A DNA stretch of 64,000 nucleotides from Chimaeribacter californicus (GTDB lineage Bacteria > Pseudomonadota > Gammaproteobacteria > Enterobacterales > Enterobacteriaceae). The stretch spans positions 62,001 to 126,000 of the forward strand of contig NZ_PJZF01000007.1 in the NCBI RefSeq assembly GCF_002858675.1, in the 5' to 3' direction. The translations under genes and the position numbers were made by a program. The notes below the pieces were generated by a model, which had not been told where the DNA came from, made no database searches, and saw only the letters and a list, made by a program, of their open reading frames with translations. Numbering within the stretch: the first letter of the stretch is position 1; each line of letters opens with the position of its first letter. Below, piece by piece: positions 53,674 to 62,218 of this stretch.

Positions 53674-54063
53674 ATGAAAATAGCGTCGCTGTTATCCGGA
53701 ATAGTGTGTGTGGTGGCCCTGGCAGGTTGTGCGTCGAAAACCGCACCCGTCCAGAATGTAGACGCGGCGATCGCGGGGCAGTATACGGAGAGTCAGGTGA
53801 AAAACGCCATTCTGAGCGCTGGGCTGGCCCGGAAGTGGGTGATGGCTCCGGTCGCGCCGGGCGTGATCACCGGCCATGTTGAACGTCAGGGGCACAGCGC
53901 GGATATCCGCATTAATTATACCGCCGCCCGCTATACCATTAATTACGTTAACAGCCAGAATTTATTGGCCGCCAATGGAGTGATTCACCGGAATTATAAT
54001 CGGTGGGTGAATAATTTGAATCGCGATATTCAATTAAAAATTTCTGCGCAGAATATTCAGTAA
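53674..54063 (+). CDS. Small lipoprotein at the head of the aryl-polyene region
   Basis: 129 residues with a lipoprotein signal (VVALAGC, Cys19). The mature part has a repeated beta pattern (GVITGHVERQGHSADIRINY, AARYTINYVNSQNLL) and a C-terminal helix NRWVNNLNRDIQLKI, as in small periplasmic lipoproteins of unknown function. It is followed by its own terminator, so it is not firmly part of the downstream operon, although such a gene often sits at this place. Function unknown. Confidence 0.8.
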   Translation: MKIASLLSGIVCVVALAGCASKTAPVQNVDAAIAGQYTESQVKNAILSAGLARKWVMAPVAPGVITGHVERQGHSADIRINYTAARYTINYVNSQNLLAANGVIHRNYNRWVNNLNRDIQLKISAQNIQ

Positions 54064-54079
54064 TTTCCTTTTACACCGC

Positions 54080-54103
54080 GCCGGCTCGGGCCGGCCCTTT
54101 TAT
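54080..54103 (+). terminator. Intrinsic terminator after lipoprotein
   Basis: GCCGGC (54080-54085), loop TCGG, GCCGGC (54090-54095), then CCTTTTATT. It separates the lipoprotein from the methyltransferase gene. Confidence 0.75.
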
Positions 54104-54120
54104 TATTCAGGCTGAACATA

Positions 54121-55194
54121 ATGTCTTACGGATATGACACCGACCGCCTCAGCGCACTGGACGCGATAACCGCTGCGCAGCGCATCGCGTTTGCGCCCAT
54201 GCTGTTTCAGGCTGCACGACTGTTACGTGACCACGGTATTCTGGCTTATCTTGATCAGTGTAGCCCCGCCGGGGCCGGGCTGGATGACGTGGCCGGGGCC
54301 ACGCCGTTAAGCCGTTATGCCGTGTCCCTGCTGCTGGATGTCGGGCTGGGCGGGCGGCTGGTGGTGCAGCGGGATGACCGCTATTTCCTGGCTAAAACCG
54401 GCCACTATCTGCTTCACGATCCCATGACCCGCGTCAACATGGATTTCATGCATGACGTCTGCTATCAGGGCATGTTCCACCTTGATGAGGCGCTGCGCGA
54501 GGGGAAACCCGCCGGGCTGAAAGTTTTCGGCGAGTGGCCCACCATTTACCCGGCGTTGAGCCAGTTGCCGCCGAAGGCGCAACAGAGCTGGTTTGCCTTT
54601 GATCACTTCTATTCTGATGCGGCCTTTAATGCCGCGTTGCCGCACGTCTTCGCTCTTAACCCGGCGCATCTGTATGACGTCGGTGGTAATACCGGCAAAT
54701 GGGCGATGCGCTGTTATGACTATGCGCCGGAGGTGCAGGTCACCCTTATCGATCTACCGGCCCAGATTACGCTCTCCCGCCCGCTGATTGCTGCGGCCGG
54801 TAAGGCTGACCGCATCCACGGCATCGGGGTAGATATGCTGTCAGACGATCCGCTGCCGGGCGAGGCTGACATCTGGTGGATGAGCCAGTTCCTTGACTGT
54901 TTCAGCGAAGCCCAGATTGTGGCCATCCTGCGCAAGATCGGCGCGGCGATGAAACCGGGGGCGCGGGTCTGCATTCTGGATATTTTCTGGGACCGTCAGG
55001 ACTGGGAAGCGGCGGCTTTCACGCTGAATGCCTCCTCCCTCTATTTTACCTGCCTGGCGAACGGAACCAGCCGTTTCTATGCGGCAACGCGTTTCCTGCC
55101 GCTGGTGGAGGAGGCTGGTTTTGTGGTGGAGCAGCAGATTGATGGCCTCGGGGTCGGGCATACCCTGCTTGTCTGCAAGAAAAGTGCAGCGTAG
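54121..55194 (+). CDS. apeB: SAM-dependent methyltransferase of aryl-polyene cluster
   Basis: 357 residues. The N-terminal half (~15-115) looks like the dimerisation/winged domain of plant-type O-methyltransferases. SAM motif I is LYDVGGNTGKWAM (~183-195) and motif II/III follows in VTLIDLPAQITLSRPLIAAA. Probably methylates the aryl head of the polyene. It opens the run of biosynthetic genes that continues to the window end; the symbol follows the published ape series and is tentative. Confidence 0.82.
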   Translation: MSYGYDTDRLSALDAITAAQRIAFAPMLFQAARLLRDHGILAYLDQCSPAGAGLDDVAGATPLSRYAVSLLLDVGLGGRLVVQRDDRYFLAKTGHYLLHDPMTRVNMDFMHDVCYQGMFHLDEALREGKPAGLKVFGEWPTIYPALSQLPPKAQQSWFAFDHFYSDAAFNAALPHVFALNPAHLYDVGGNTGKWAMRCYDYAPEVQVTLIDLPAQITLSRPLIAAAGKADRIHGIGVDMLSDDPLPGEADIWWMSQFLDCFSEAQIVAILRKIGAAMKPGARVCILDIFWDRQDWEAAAFTLNASSLYFTCLANGTSRFYAATRFLPLVEEAGFVVEQQIDGLGVGHTLLVCKKSAA

Positions 55195-55225
55195 CCGTGA
55201 CCCATTTCCGGAAGAAGGCATCTGA

Positions 55226-55954
55226 ATGAACCTGGCCTTTTCACTCCTTGACTGGCAGGCAGCCGCGCCGGGCCTGCCGGATGCGGCCGCCTGGCGGCAA
55301 TGGGCGGCAGGCCCGCCGGTCACAGACCCCAGCCAGCCTTTGCCCCTGTGCCGTGAACTGCCGATGATGACCGCGCGGCGGCTCAATGACGGCAGCCGCC
55401 TGGCGGTCGAGTGTGGGCTGGCCCTGTTACGCCGCCAGGGTGCGGACGCGGTGGTTTTTACCAGCCGCCATGGCGAACTGGCGCGCAACCTGCGGATTTT
55501 ACAAGCGCTGGCCGGAGGCACGGGGCCGTCGCCCACGGATTTCGCCATGTCGGTGCATAACGCCGCCATCGGCAGCCTGACCATTGCCGCTGCACAGCCG
55601 CTGGTGTCTGCCTCGCTGGCGGCCGGGGCGGACACCTTTTTGCAGGGGCTGTCTGAAGTGGCGGCCTTGCAGGCGGCGGGCTATGCCAGGGTGCTGCTGG
55701 TGGATTTTGACGGTACCGTGCCGGCGTTCTACCGGCCGCACATCGCGGGGCAGATGCCTACTTCGGCGTATGCCGTCGGCTTGTTGCTGGCCCCCGGTGA
55801 CGCGCTGTGCGGCGAGCTCTGCTGGAGCGGGCGCGGCGCAGAACCGTCGCTGCCCCAGAGCCTGCAATTCCTGCATGCCATCGCAGGCGGCCACAGCCAT
55901 TTCAGGGTGTCGGGCAGCGATCTCGATGGGCAGTGGACACACCGGCATGGTTAA
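55226..55954 (+). CDS. apeC: Chain-length-factor-like ketosynthase N-terminal domain protein
   Basis: 242 residues of the short beta-ketoacyl synthase type found in aryl-polyene loci, equivalent only to the N-terminal half of a ketosynthase. It has LAVECGLALLRRQGADAVVF, TDFAMSVHNAAIGSLTIAAA (no active-site Cys) and GYARVLLVDFDGTVP. In the characterised system ApeC pairs with the full ketosynthase ApeO as chain-length factor; apeO is not in this window. Its stop overlaps the start of the next gene by 8 bases. Confidence 0.85.
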   Translation: MNLAFSLLDWQAAAPGLPDAAAWRQWAAGPPVTDPSQPLPLCRELPMMTARRLNDGSRLAVECGLALLRRQGADAVVFTSRHGELARNLRILQALAGGTGPSPTDFAMSVHNAAIGSLTIAAAQPLVSASLAAGADTFLQGLSEVAALQAAGYARVLLVDFDGTVPAFYRPHIAGQMPTSAYAVGLLLAPGDALCGELCWSGRGAEPSLPQSLQFLHAIAGGHSHFRVSGSDLDGQWTHRHG

Positions 55955-57011
55955 AGGAGGCCGCTATCTGTGGCGTTTACTGATGACCGGCGTCTGTTTT
56001 GCACTGTTTGGGCTGGGCGGGCTGTGCCTGTCTTTGATCGGCTTCAGGCTGCTGGGGTGGGTCGAGCGTGATGCTTTGGCCCGCCGCCGCCTGGCACGCC
56101 GGCTTGTCTCAGCCAGTTTCCGCCTGTTCCTTGCTTCCGCCCGCCGGATGGGGGTGCTCAATTACCACATCGACGGGGCCGCGCTGCTGCAGGCGGAGCG
56201 GGGCGTGCTGGTGGTGGCTAACCACCCGACGCTGATCGATTACGTGCTGCTGGCGTCAGTGATGCCGGAGGCCGACTGCCTGGTCAAACGCGGCCTGCAG
56301 GAAAATCTCTTTTTGCGCGGCGTGGTGCAGGCGGCCGGGTATCTGGTCAACCGCGATGCGGACACCTTGCTGCCCGATTGCCGGCAGCGGCTGGCACAGG
56401 GCGATGTGATCATTATCTTCCCGGAAGGCACCCGCAGCCTGCCCGGCCAGCCGCTGACATTACAGCGCGGCGCAGCCAACCTCGCGGTGCGTTGCGGGTG
56501 CGATCTGCGCATTGTTCATATCCGGTGCAGCCAGCATACCCTGGGCAAACACCAACGCTGGTACCAGATTCCGCCTGAAAAACCGTATTTCTCCGTCAGC
56601 GTAAAGGCGCGGCTCTCCAGCCAGCCCTTTTTGCAGGGGGAGATCGCCTTGCCGCTGGCCGCCCGGCGGGTAAACCACACACTCACGCGTGCGTTAACGG
56701 CTGCCTATTCATCACCTTTGGAAAACACTATGGACACATTATCCCAAGAAATTAAGCAGTTAATTATTGACACGCTGAATCTGGAAGAGGTGAGCGTGGA
56801 AGAGATTGATACCCAGGCACCCCTATTTGGTGATGGGCTGGGGCTGGACTCCATCGACGCGCTGGAACTGGGGCTGGCGATCAAAAACCGCTACCACGTC
56901 GTGCTTTCTACTGAAAGTGAAGAGATGCGCGATCACTTCTTCTCCGTGGCAACCCTTGCCCGCTTCATTAATCAACAACATGCCGCCACAGGAGCTGCTC
57001 AGGATGAGTAA
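55947..57011 (+). CDS. apeDE: Fused acyltransferase and acyl carrier protein
   Basis: One frame of 354 residues. Residues 1-~260 are a membrane-associated lysophospholipid-type acyltransferase: N-terminal span, NHPTLIDYVLL (HX4D, ~93) and IFPEGTRSLPGQ (~155). Residues ~262-354 are an acyl carrier protein (MDTLSQEIKQLIIDTLNLEE, with phosphopantetheine Ser in GDGLGLDSIDALELGL). In other aryl-polyene clusters these are separate genes apeD and apeE. Here no stop lies between them; Met262 at 56730 is preceded only by a weak GGA, so a fusion is more likely than two proteins. Confidence 0.82.
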   Translation: MVKGGRYLWRLLMTGVCFALFGLGGLCLSLIGFRLLGWVERDALARRRLARRLVSASFRLFLASARRMGVLNYHIDGAALLQAERGVLVVANHPTLIDYVLLASVMPEADCLVKRGLQENLFLRGVVQAAGYLVNRDADTLLPDCRQRLAQGDVIIIFPEGTRSLPGQPLTLQRGAANLAVRCGCDLRIVHIRCSQHTLGKHQRWYQIPPEKPYFSVSVKARLSSQPFLQGEIALPLAARRVNHTLTRALTAAYSSPLENTMDTLSQEIKQLIIDTLNLEEVSVEEIDTQAPLFGDGLGLDSIDALELGLAIKNRYHVVLSTESEEMRDHFFSVATLARFINQQHAATGAAQDE

Positions 57012-57249
57012 GCATGAGGTATACAACGAAATCAGCCAGCTGTTAGTGACGCTGTTTGAACTCGATCCCGCCAGCATCACGCCGGAAGCCCGGCTGTATG
57101 ACGATCTGCAACTGGACAGCATCGATGCCGTAGACATGGTGGTGGTGCTGCAAAAACGCATCGGCCACAAGATTTCGCCGGAAATCTTTAAATCCGTGCG
57201 CACCGTGCAGGATGTCGTGGATGCGGTTGAACAGCTGATCGGCGAGTAG
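57004..57249 (+). CDS. apeF: Second acyl carrier protein
   Basis: 81 residues, MSKHEVYNEISQLLVTLFEL, with the phosphopantetheine attachment Ser39 in LQLDSIDAVDMVVVLQKRIG. It overlaps the upstream gene by 8 bases and has GGAG 9 bases before ATG 57004. Carries the growing polyene or the aryl starter in the type II synthase. Confidence 0.92.
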   Translation: MSKHEVYNEISQLLVTLFELDPASITPEARLYDDLQLDSIDAVDMVVVLQKRIGHKISPEIFKSVRTVQDVVDAVEQLIGE

Positions 57250-57260
57250 GTCACCGTTCT

Positions 57261-57830
57261 ATGCGTCTCATTTTTACCGCATTACAGGGAGTAGGGTGGC
57301 TGACCACCCTGGCCTGGCCTTTTCTGGTCTGGTTCAGCCTGACCCATCCCGGCTACCGTGCGCTGTTGCCGCTGCTCGCTTGTCTGTTTTTAGTCCGCGC
57401 GCTGGCCTGCGTCGGCCGCCGGGAGGTCATGAAAGGGCTGACAATGGGGCTGGCGCTGGCCGGTTGTCTGCTCAGCGCCGCCAGCCTGCTGCTGGGCCGG
57501 GCACATCTGCTGCTCTGGTATCCGGTGGTGGTCAATGTCGCCCTGCTGGCGCTGTTCGGCGGTTCGCTGCTGACCGCCATGCCGCTGGTAGAACGGCTGG
57601 CCCGGTTGCGCCAGCCGTACCTGCCGCCGGAAGCGGTGCGGTATACCCGGCGGGTAACGCAGGTCTGGTGCGGTTTTTTCATGATTAACGGCAGTGTGGC
57701 ACTGGCAACCTGCCTGCGGGGGCATCTGAACGAATGGACACTCTGGAATGGGGCAATCAGCTACCTGCTGATGGGGATACTGATGGGCGGCGAGTGGCTG
57801 GTGCGCCGTCGGGTGCAGGCCGCGTCATGA
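57261..57830 (+). CDS. apeG: Integral membrane protein of aryl-polyene cluster (COG4648-like)
   Basis: 189 residues with about five membrane spans (GVGWLTTLAWPFLVWFSL; LLPLLACLFLVRALACVG; LTMGLALAGCLLSAASLLLG; WYPVVVNVALLALFGGSLL). It ends in an Arg-rich cytoplasmic tail. Conserved in these operons; biochemical role unknown. The stop overlaps the apeH start (ATGA). Confidence 0.85.
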   Translation: MRLIFTALQGVGWLTTLAWPFLVWFSLTHPGYRALLPLLACLFLVRALACVGRREVMKGLTMGLALAGCLLSAASLLLGRAHLLLWYPVVVNVALLALFGGSLLTAMPLVERLARLRQPYLPPEAVRYTRRVTQVWCGFFMINGSVALATCLRGHLNEWTLWNGAISYLLMGILMGGEWLVRRRVQAAS

Positions 57831-59152
57831 CAGCCCGGCCAATCGCCGCCCAGCCAATCGCCGCCTGGCTTGATGCACAGGCCTGCCTGCCCGGACGGGC
57901 CGCCATGCGCAGGCAGGTTGTGCACCTCAGCCAGCGCCTGCAGAAATTACCGCAACAGCAGTGGGCGCTCTGTTTCGAAGACCGTTACCTGTTTACCGTC
58001 GCCTTGCTGGCGGCCCTGCATGCGCAGAAAACCCCGGTCATCCCCGGCCACTGCCGGCAGGCGCTGTTGCAGGAGCAACTGACCGAATTTGACGGCCTGC
58101 TCACGGACACCACCTTATCGTTGTCTTGCCCCACTTTGCAGGTGGAGGAAGGGGCGGAAATGGCCGGGGATGTGCTGCCGCCGATTACGCATGCGGCTGC
58201 TGTCGTGCTGTTTACCTCCGGTTCAACCGGTGCGCCGCGCAAAATCGTCAAGCCGGTCAAGTGCCTGGACGAGGAGGCGAGCTGGCTGGCGCACCACTGG
58301 GGCGCGTTGCTGAGCGAATGCCGGATTGTGGCGTCGGTCAGCCATCAGCATCTCTACGGGCTGACGTTCTGCATCTGGTTGCCTATGGCGCTGGGGCTCG
58401 ACGTCACCGGCCCGCCGGTTCGTTACGCCGAGCAACTTGCGGCATTACCGCCCGGCAAGCCTTACGCCTTTATCAGCAGTCCGGCCTTTTTGCGCCGCCT
58501 TGATCCTGTGCTCCCGGCCCCTGACTGCCGGTTGATGGTGTCAGCCGGGGGTGTATTGCCCTGGCCGGATGCCGCTGCTGCCCGGCAGTGGTTTGGCCGG
58601 GCGGTGACAGAAATCTATGGCAGCACAGAGACCGGCGTGCTCGCCTGGCGACGGCGGGAGAGGGAAGCGGTGGGCTGGCAACCTTTCCCGGGCGTAACGT
58701 TTGCCCGCGACGGCGCGCAGCACTGGCGGGTGCGCTCCGCCCTGATTCCGCAACCGCAGGGCATCGTGCTGGATGACCGGCTGGATTTTGATGCTGCCGG
58801 GCGGTTCCAGCTGTGTGGGCGGCAGGAGCGCCTGATCAAAATCGAAGACAAGCGGATCTCACTCAGTGAGATCGAGCGCCGCCTGCTGGCGCTGCCGGAG
58901 GTGGCGGAGGCGGTGGCGTTACCGGTGTGCCGCGCCCGGCGCAGCGGCATTGGCGTCGTGCTGGTACTGGCGTCGCCGGTACAGGCCGCCGCACTGCCGC
59001 AACTGAGGCAGCAATGGCGGCGTGAGCTGCATAAATGGCTGGAGCCGGTCGCGATCCCGCGCTTCTGGCGCATTGTCGACACCCTTCCTTGTGATGGGCA
59101 GGGGAAATGCGCGTGGCCACAACTAAAGGAGCTGTTTGATGTTACCGACTGA
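57827..59152 (+). CDS. apeH: AMP-dependent acyl/aryl ligase
   Basis: 441 residues from MTARPIAAQPIAAWLDAQAC; start fixed by ATGA overlap with apeG. Adenylating enzyme with the phosphate loop VLFTSGSTGAPRKIVKPVK (~130), the YGSTETG motif in TEIYGSTETGVLAW (~265) and the C-terminal LIKIEDKRISLSEIERRLLA hinge. It activates the aryl starter (4-hydroxybenzoate in characterised systems) and loads it onto a carrier protein. Confidence 0.9.
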   Translation: MTARPIAAQPIAAWLDAQACLPGRAAMRRQVVHLSQRLQKLPQQQWALCFEDRYLFTVALLAALHAQKTPVIPGHCRQALLQEQLTEFDGLLTDTTLSLSCPTLQVEEGAEMAGDVLPPITHAAAVVLFTSGSTGAPRKIVKPVKCLDEEASWLAHHWGALLSECRIVASVSHQHLYGLTFCIWLPMALGLDVTGPPVRYAEQLAALPPGKPYAFISSPAFLRRLDPVLPAPDCRLMVSAGGVLPWPDAAAARQWFGRAVTEIYGSTETGVLAWRRREREAVGWQPFPGVTFARDGAQHWRVRSALIPQPQGIVLDDRLDFDAAGRFQLCGRQERLIKIEDKRISLSEIERRLLALPEVAEAVALPVCRARRSGIGVVLVLASPVQAAALPQLRQQWRRELHKWLEPVAIPRFWRIVDTLPCDGQGKCAWPQLKELFDVTD

Positions 59153-59495
59153 ACTCGCCTGCGAACTGCAGGGATCACAGGCCGTGCTCAGCCTGCGGGC
59201 GCATGCCGGCCTGTTCTGGTTTCGAGGCCATTTCCCCGGCCAGCCTCTGTTGCCCGGCGTCGCCCAGGTGGATTGGGTCATGCATTATGGCCGCCGGCTG
59301 CTGGTACCGGGCGGCCTCTTTTCCGGGGTTGAACAGATTAAATTTCAGCACCCTATCCAACCGGAGGATACGGTGACGTTGTCACTGAACTGGTGTGCAG
59401 AAACACGAAGGATCACCTTTGTTTATCAGCTGCCGGCAAACGGCGGGGAACCGGCCATCGTTGCCAGCAGCGGGAAAATCGCCTTATGTCCATAG
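59139..59495 (+). CDS. apeI: Hotdog-fold 3-hydroxyacyl-ACP dehydratase ApeI
   Basis: 118 residues from MLPTELACELQGSQAVLSLR (ATG 59139 with GGAG upstream; the in-frame TTG at 59136 is less likely). FabZ/FabA-like fold with the catalytic His31 in FRGHFPGQPLLPGVAQVDW. In the known synthase ApeI works as a dimer with ApeP. Overlaps the apeH end by 14 bases. Confidence 0.88.
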   Translation: MLPTELACELQGSQAVLSLRAHAGLFWFRGHFPGQPLLPGVAQVDWVMHYGRRLLVPGGLFSGVEQIKFQHPIQPEDTVTLSLNWCAETRRITFVYQLPANGGEPAIVASSGKIALCP

Positions 59496-61204
59496 CGTCT
59501 TCTTTTGCTCCCTGCGTCATTATCCCTTGCTATAACCATGGGGTGATGATGCCGGCCGTGCTGGCCCGGCTGGCTGTGTTTGCGCTGCCGGTTTTTATTG
59601 TGGATGACGGCAGTGACCAGCTTACCCAACAGCAGCTTGAGCACCTGGCGTGCAGCCATGCCCAGGTCACTCTGGTGACGTTGTCACGCAATTGCGGTAA
59701 GGGGGCGGCAGTGTTGCGCGGGCTGGAAGCCGCCGCAGTGGTTGGGTACAGCCACGCCCTGCAGGTGGATGCCGACGGCCAGCATCAGATTGAGGATGTG
59801 CCGCGCCTGCTGGCAGAGGCCCGTCGTTACCCGCACTGCCTGATCTCCGGCCAGCCGCACTATGATGCCTCGGTACCGAAAGCCCGCCTGTATGGCCGCT
59901 ACCTGACCCACGTCTGGGTCTGGCTGGAGACGCTCTCTTTCTCGCTGAAAGACAGCATGTGCGGCTTTCGCGTTTACCCTATTGCGCCCACCCGTGCATT
60001 GGTTGCCCGGCAAGCAGTGGGCCAACGGATGGATTTCGACACCGACATCATGGTGCGCCTCTACTGGCAGGGCACCCCCAGCCGCTTTATTCCTACCCGC
60101 GTAACCTACCCGGCCGATGGGCTCTCACATTTTGATGCCTGGCGCGACAACCTGCGCATCACCCGTATGCATACCCGGTTATTTCTCGGCATGCTGCCGC
60201 GCCTGCCCGCCCTGTTGCGGCGGCGGGCCACACCGCACTGGGCGGAAATGACGGAGCGCAAAGGGCTGTGGGGAATGCGGCTGATGCTGGCGCTCTATCA
60301 ACGGTGCGGCAGAACACCTTTTATGCTGCTGTTATGGCCGGTAGTGGCCGCCTACTGGCTGACCGGTCATGCCCAGCGCCGGGCCTCGCGGCAGTGGCTG
60401 CACCGGATACGTGACTATGCGCACCAGCAGCAGGTCGTGCTGCCACTGCCGCTCAACAGCTATGCCCACTTTCTGCGTTTCGGCCAGGCGATGCTGGATA
60501 AAACCGCCAGCTGGCGCGGTGACCTGCGCTGGGGCCGGGAGATCGATTTTGCACCCGGCGTGCGTGAGGCCATCGGCCCGCTGGAAGGGCGCGGGCGACT
60601 GATTCTGGCCTCGCATCTGGGTGACATTGAAGTCTGCCGGGCGTTGGCACAACAAATAGAGGGGCTGGTGATCAATGCGCTGGTGTTTACCGGCAACAGC
60701 CGTCGCTTCCGGCAGGCGGTCGGGGCGCTGGCCCCCCAGGCGGGCATCAACCTGATGCCGGTTGAGCGTATCGGCCCTGAGACTGCGGTGCTGCTGCAAC
60801 AGAAGCTGGCGGCCGGTGAGTGGGTCGCTATTGTCGGCGATCGCACGGCGGTAACTGCCCCGCGCGAGGGTACCCGCCGGGTGACCTGGAGCAATTTCCT
60901 CGGGCAGCCCGCGCCCTTTCCCCAGGGGCCGTTTGTGCTGGCAGCGGTATTGCGCTGCCCGGTGATGCTGATGTTTGCCCTGCGCGAACAGGGCCGGTTA
61001 CGCCTCTACTGCGAACCTTTCGCCGATCCGCTGCGTCTGCCGCGTACCGGGCGGGAAGCTGCGCTGCAACAGGTGGTGGATCGTTACGCGGCGCGGCTGG
61101 CGCACCATGCGCTGAAAGCACCGCTGGACTGGTTTAATTTTTATGATTTCTGGCAACTGCCCACAGATCCGCAGAACACAGAAAAAAGGAGTGATCATGA
61201 GTAA
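59486..61204 (+). CDS. apeJ: Two-domain glycosyltransferase/acyltransferase
   Basis: 572 residues from MSIASSFAPCVIIPCYNHGV (ATG 59486, overlapping apeI by 10 bases). The N-terminal family 2 glycosyltransferase (~8-230) has IIPCYNHG, VFIVDDGSDQ, ALQVDADGQHQIED (DxD) and MDFDTDIMVRLYW. The C-terminal LpxL/HtrB-like acyltransferase (~330-565) has ASHLGDIEVCRALAQQ (HX4E) and VGDRTAVTAPREGTRRV. Probably attaches the polyene to a lipid/sugar carrier for outer-membrane display; both domains in one protein are normal for this cluster. Confidence 0.9.
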   Translation: MSIASSFAPCVIIPCYNHGVMMPAVLARLAVFALPVFIVDDGSDQLTQQQLEHLACSHAQVTLVTLSRNCGKGAAVLRGLEAAAVVGYSHALQVDADGQHQIEDVPRLLAEARRYPHCLISGQPHYDASVPKARLYGRYLTHVWVWLETLSFSLKDSMCGFRVYPIAPTRALVARQAVGQRMDFDTDIMVRLYWQGTPSRFIPTRVTYPADGLSHFDAWRDNLRITRMHTRLFLGMLPRLPALLRRRATPHWAEMTERKGLWGMRLMLALYQRCGRTPFMLLLWPVVAAYWLTGHAQRRASRQWLHRIRDYAHQQQVVLPLPLNSYAHFLRFGQAMLDKTASWRGDLRWGREIDFAPGVREAIGPLEGRGRLILASHLGDIEVCRALAQQIEGLVINALVFTGNSRRFRQAVGALAPQAGINLMPVERIGPETAVLLQQKLAAGEWVAIVGDRTAVTAPREGTRRVTWSNFLGQPAPFPQGPFVLAAVLRCPVMLMFALREQGRLRLYCEPFADPLRLPRTGREAALQQVVDRYAARLAHHALKAPLDWFNFYDFWQLPTDPQNTEKRSDHE

Positions 61205-61619
61205 TGCGCCATTAAGCCACGAGGTGGAGATCGTGGTTCCTTTCCATGACTGCGATCCGATGGGAGTGGTCTGGCACGGTAACTATTTCCGCTATTTTGA
61301 GGTGGCACGCGAAGCGCTGCTGGGGAAATTCAATTACGGCTACCGCGAGATGAAAGCCTCAGGCTATGTCTGGCCGGTGGTGGACACCCGCGTAAAATAC
61401 CGGGCGGTGGTGGAACATGAACAGCACATCCGGGTGCGTGCCACCATTGAGGAGTTTGAAAACCGGCTGCGGATCGCCTACCAGATTTTTGACGCCCAAA
61501 GCGGGCAATGCACCACCACCGGCTACACCCTTCAGGTCGCGGTGGAGGAGGCAAGCCGGGCGCTCTGTTTTGTCTCCCCGCCGGTGCTGTTTGCGCGCCT
61601 GGGGGTGACGCCGTGCTGA
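61197..61619 (+). CDS. apeK: Acyl-CoA/ACP thioesterase (4HBT family)
   Basis: 140 residues from MSNAPLSHEVEIVVPFHDCD (AAGGAG upstream; overlaps apeJ by 8 bases). Hotdog thioesterase with the active-site segment FHDCDPMGVVWHGNYFRYFE (Asp20). Similar to YbgC-type and 4-hydroxybenzoyl-CoA thioesterases. Possible role in release or editing of acyl chains. Confidence 0.88.
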   Translation: MSNAPLSHEVEIVVPFHDCDPMGVVWHGNYFRYFEVAREALLGKFNYGYREMKASGYVWPVVDTRVKYRAVVEHEQHIRVRATIEEFENRLRIAYQIFDAQSGQCTTTGYTLQVAVEEASRALCFVSPPVLFARLGVTPC

Positions 61620-62218
61620 AATTCATGATGGCGGCGTGGCTGCTGTTCAGCGCGTCCCTGCCGGCGTTAACGCTGGATGACCTGCAACAGCGTCTGGCCC
61701 AACACCGGGTTATCCGTAGTGATTTTACCCAACTGCGGCAGATTGCCGGGATGAGCCGGCCGCTGCGTTCAAGCGGCCGCCTGCTGATTTCGCAGGCAGA
61801 TGGCCTGTGGTGGCAACAGGATACCCCCTTCCCGATGACGCTTATCCTGACGGAACAGCAGATGGTGCAACAGATGCCCAACCAGCCGCCGCAGGTGATT
61901 ACCGCCGTCAACCAACCGCAGATGTTTCAGTTTAACCACCTGCTGCGGGCGCTGTTTCAGGCCGACCGCCAGGTGCTGATGCAGAATTTCTCACTCGCGC
62001 TGGAGGAGCCCGGCACCCCGGCGTGGCGGCTGGTGCTGACGCCGAACACTTCGCCCCTCGACAAACTTTTTACCCACCTGATTCTGGAAGGCGATCAGCT
62101 TATTGATCACATCGCCCTGTATGATCGCCAGGGCGATGTCACCACCCTTGCGTTCACCCATCAACGGCTGCTGCCAGGGACATTAAGTGATGATGAACAA
62201 CAGCGTTTCCGCCACTAA
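61613..62218 (+). CDS. apeL: LolA-like outer membrane lipoprotein carrier
   Basis: 201 residues if it starts at GTG 61613, which overlaps the apeK stop; ATG 61625 is an alternative. Signal peptide FMMAAWLLFSASLPALT. The mature protein shows the LolA-like pattern (RSDFTQLRQIAGMSRPLRSS, GLWWQQDTPFPMTLILTEQQ, and the EPGTPAWRLVLTPN region). Expected to ferry the hydrophobic product across the periplasm. Confidence 0.85.
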   Translation: MLKFMMAAWLLFSASLPALTLDDLQQRLAQHRVIRSDFTQLRQIAGMSRPLRSSGRLLISQADGLWWQQDTPFPMTLILTEQQMVQQMPNQPPQVITAVNQPQMFQFNHLLRALFQADRQVLMQNFSLALEEPGTPAWRLVLTPNTSPLDKLFTHLILEGDQLIDHIALYDRQGDVTTLAFTHQRLLPGTLSDDEQQRFRH

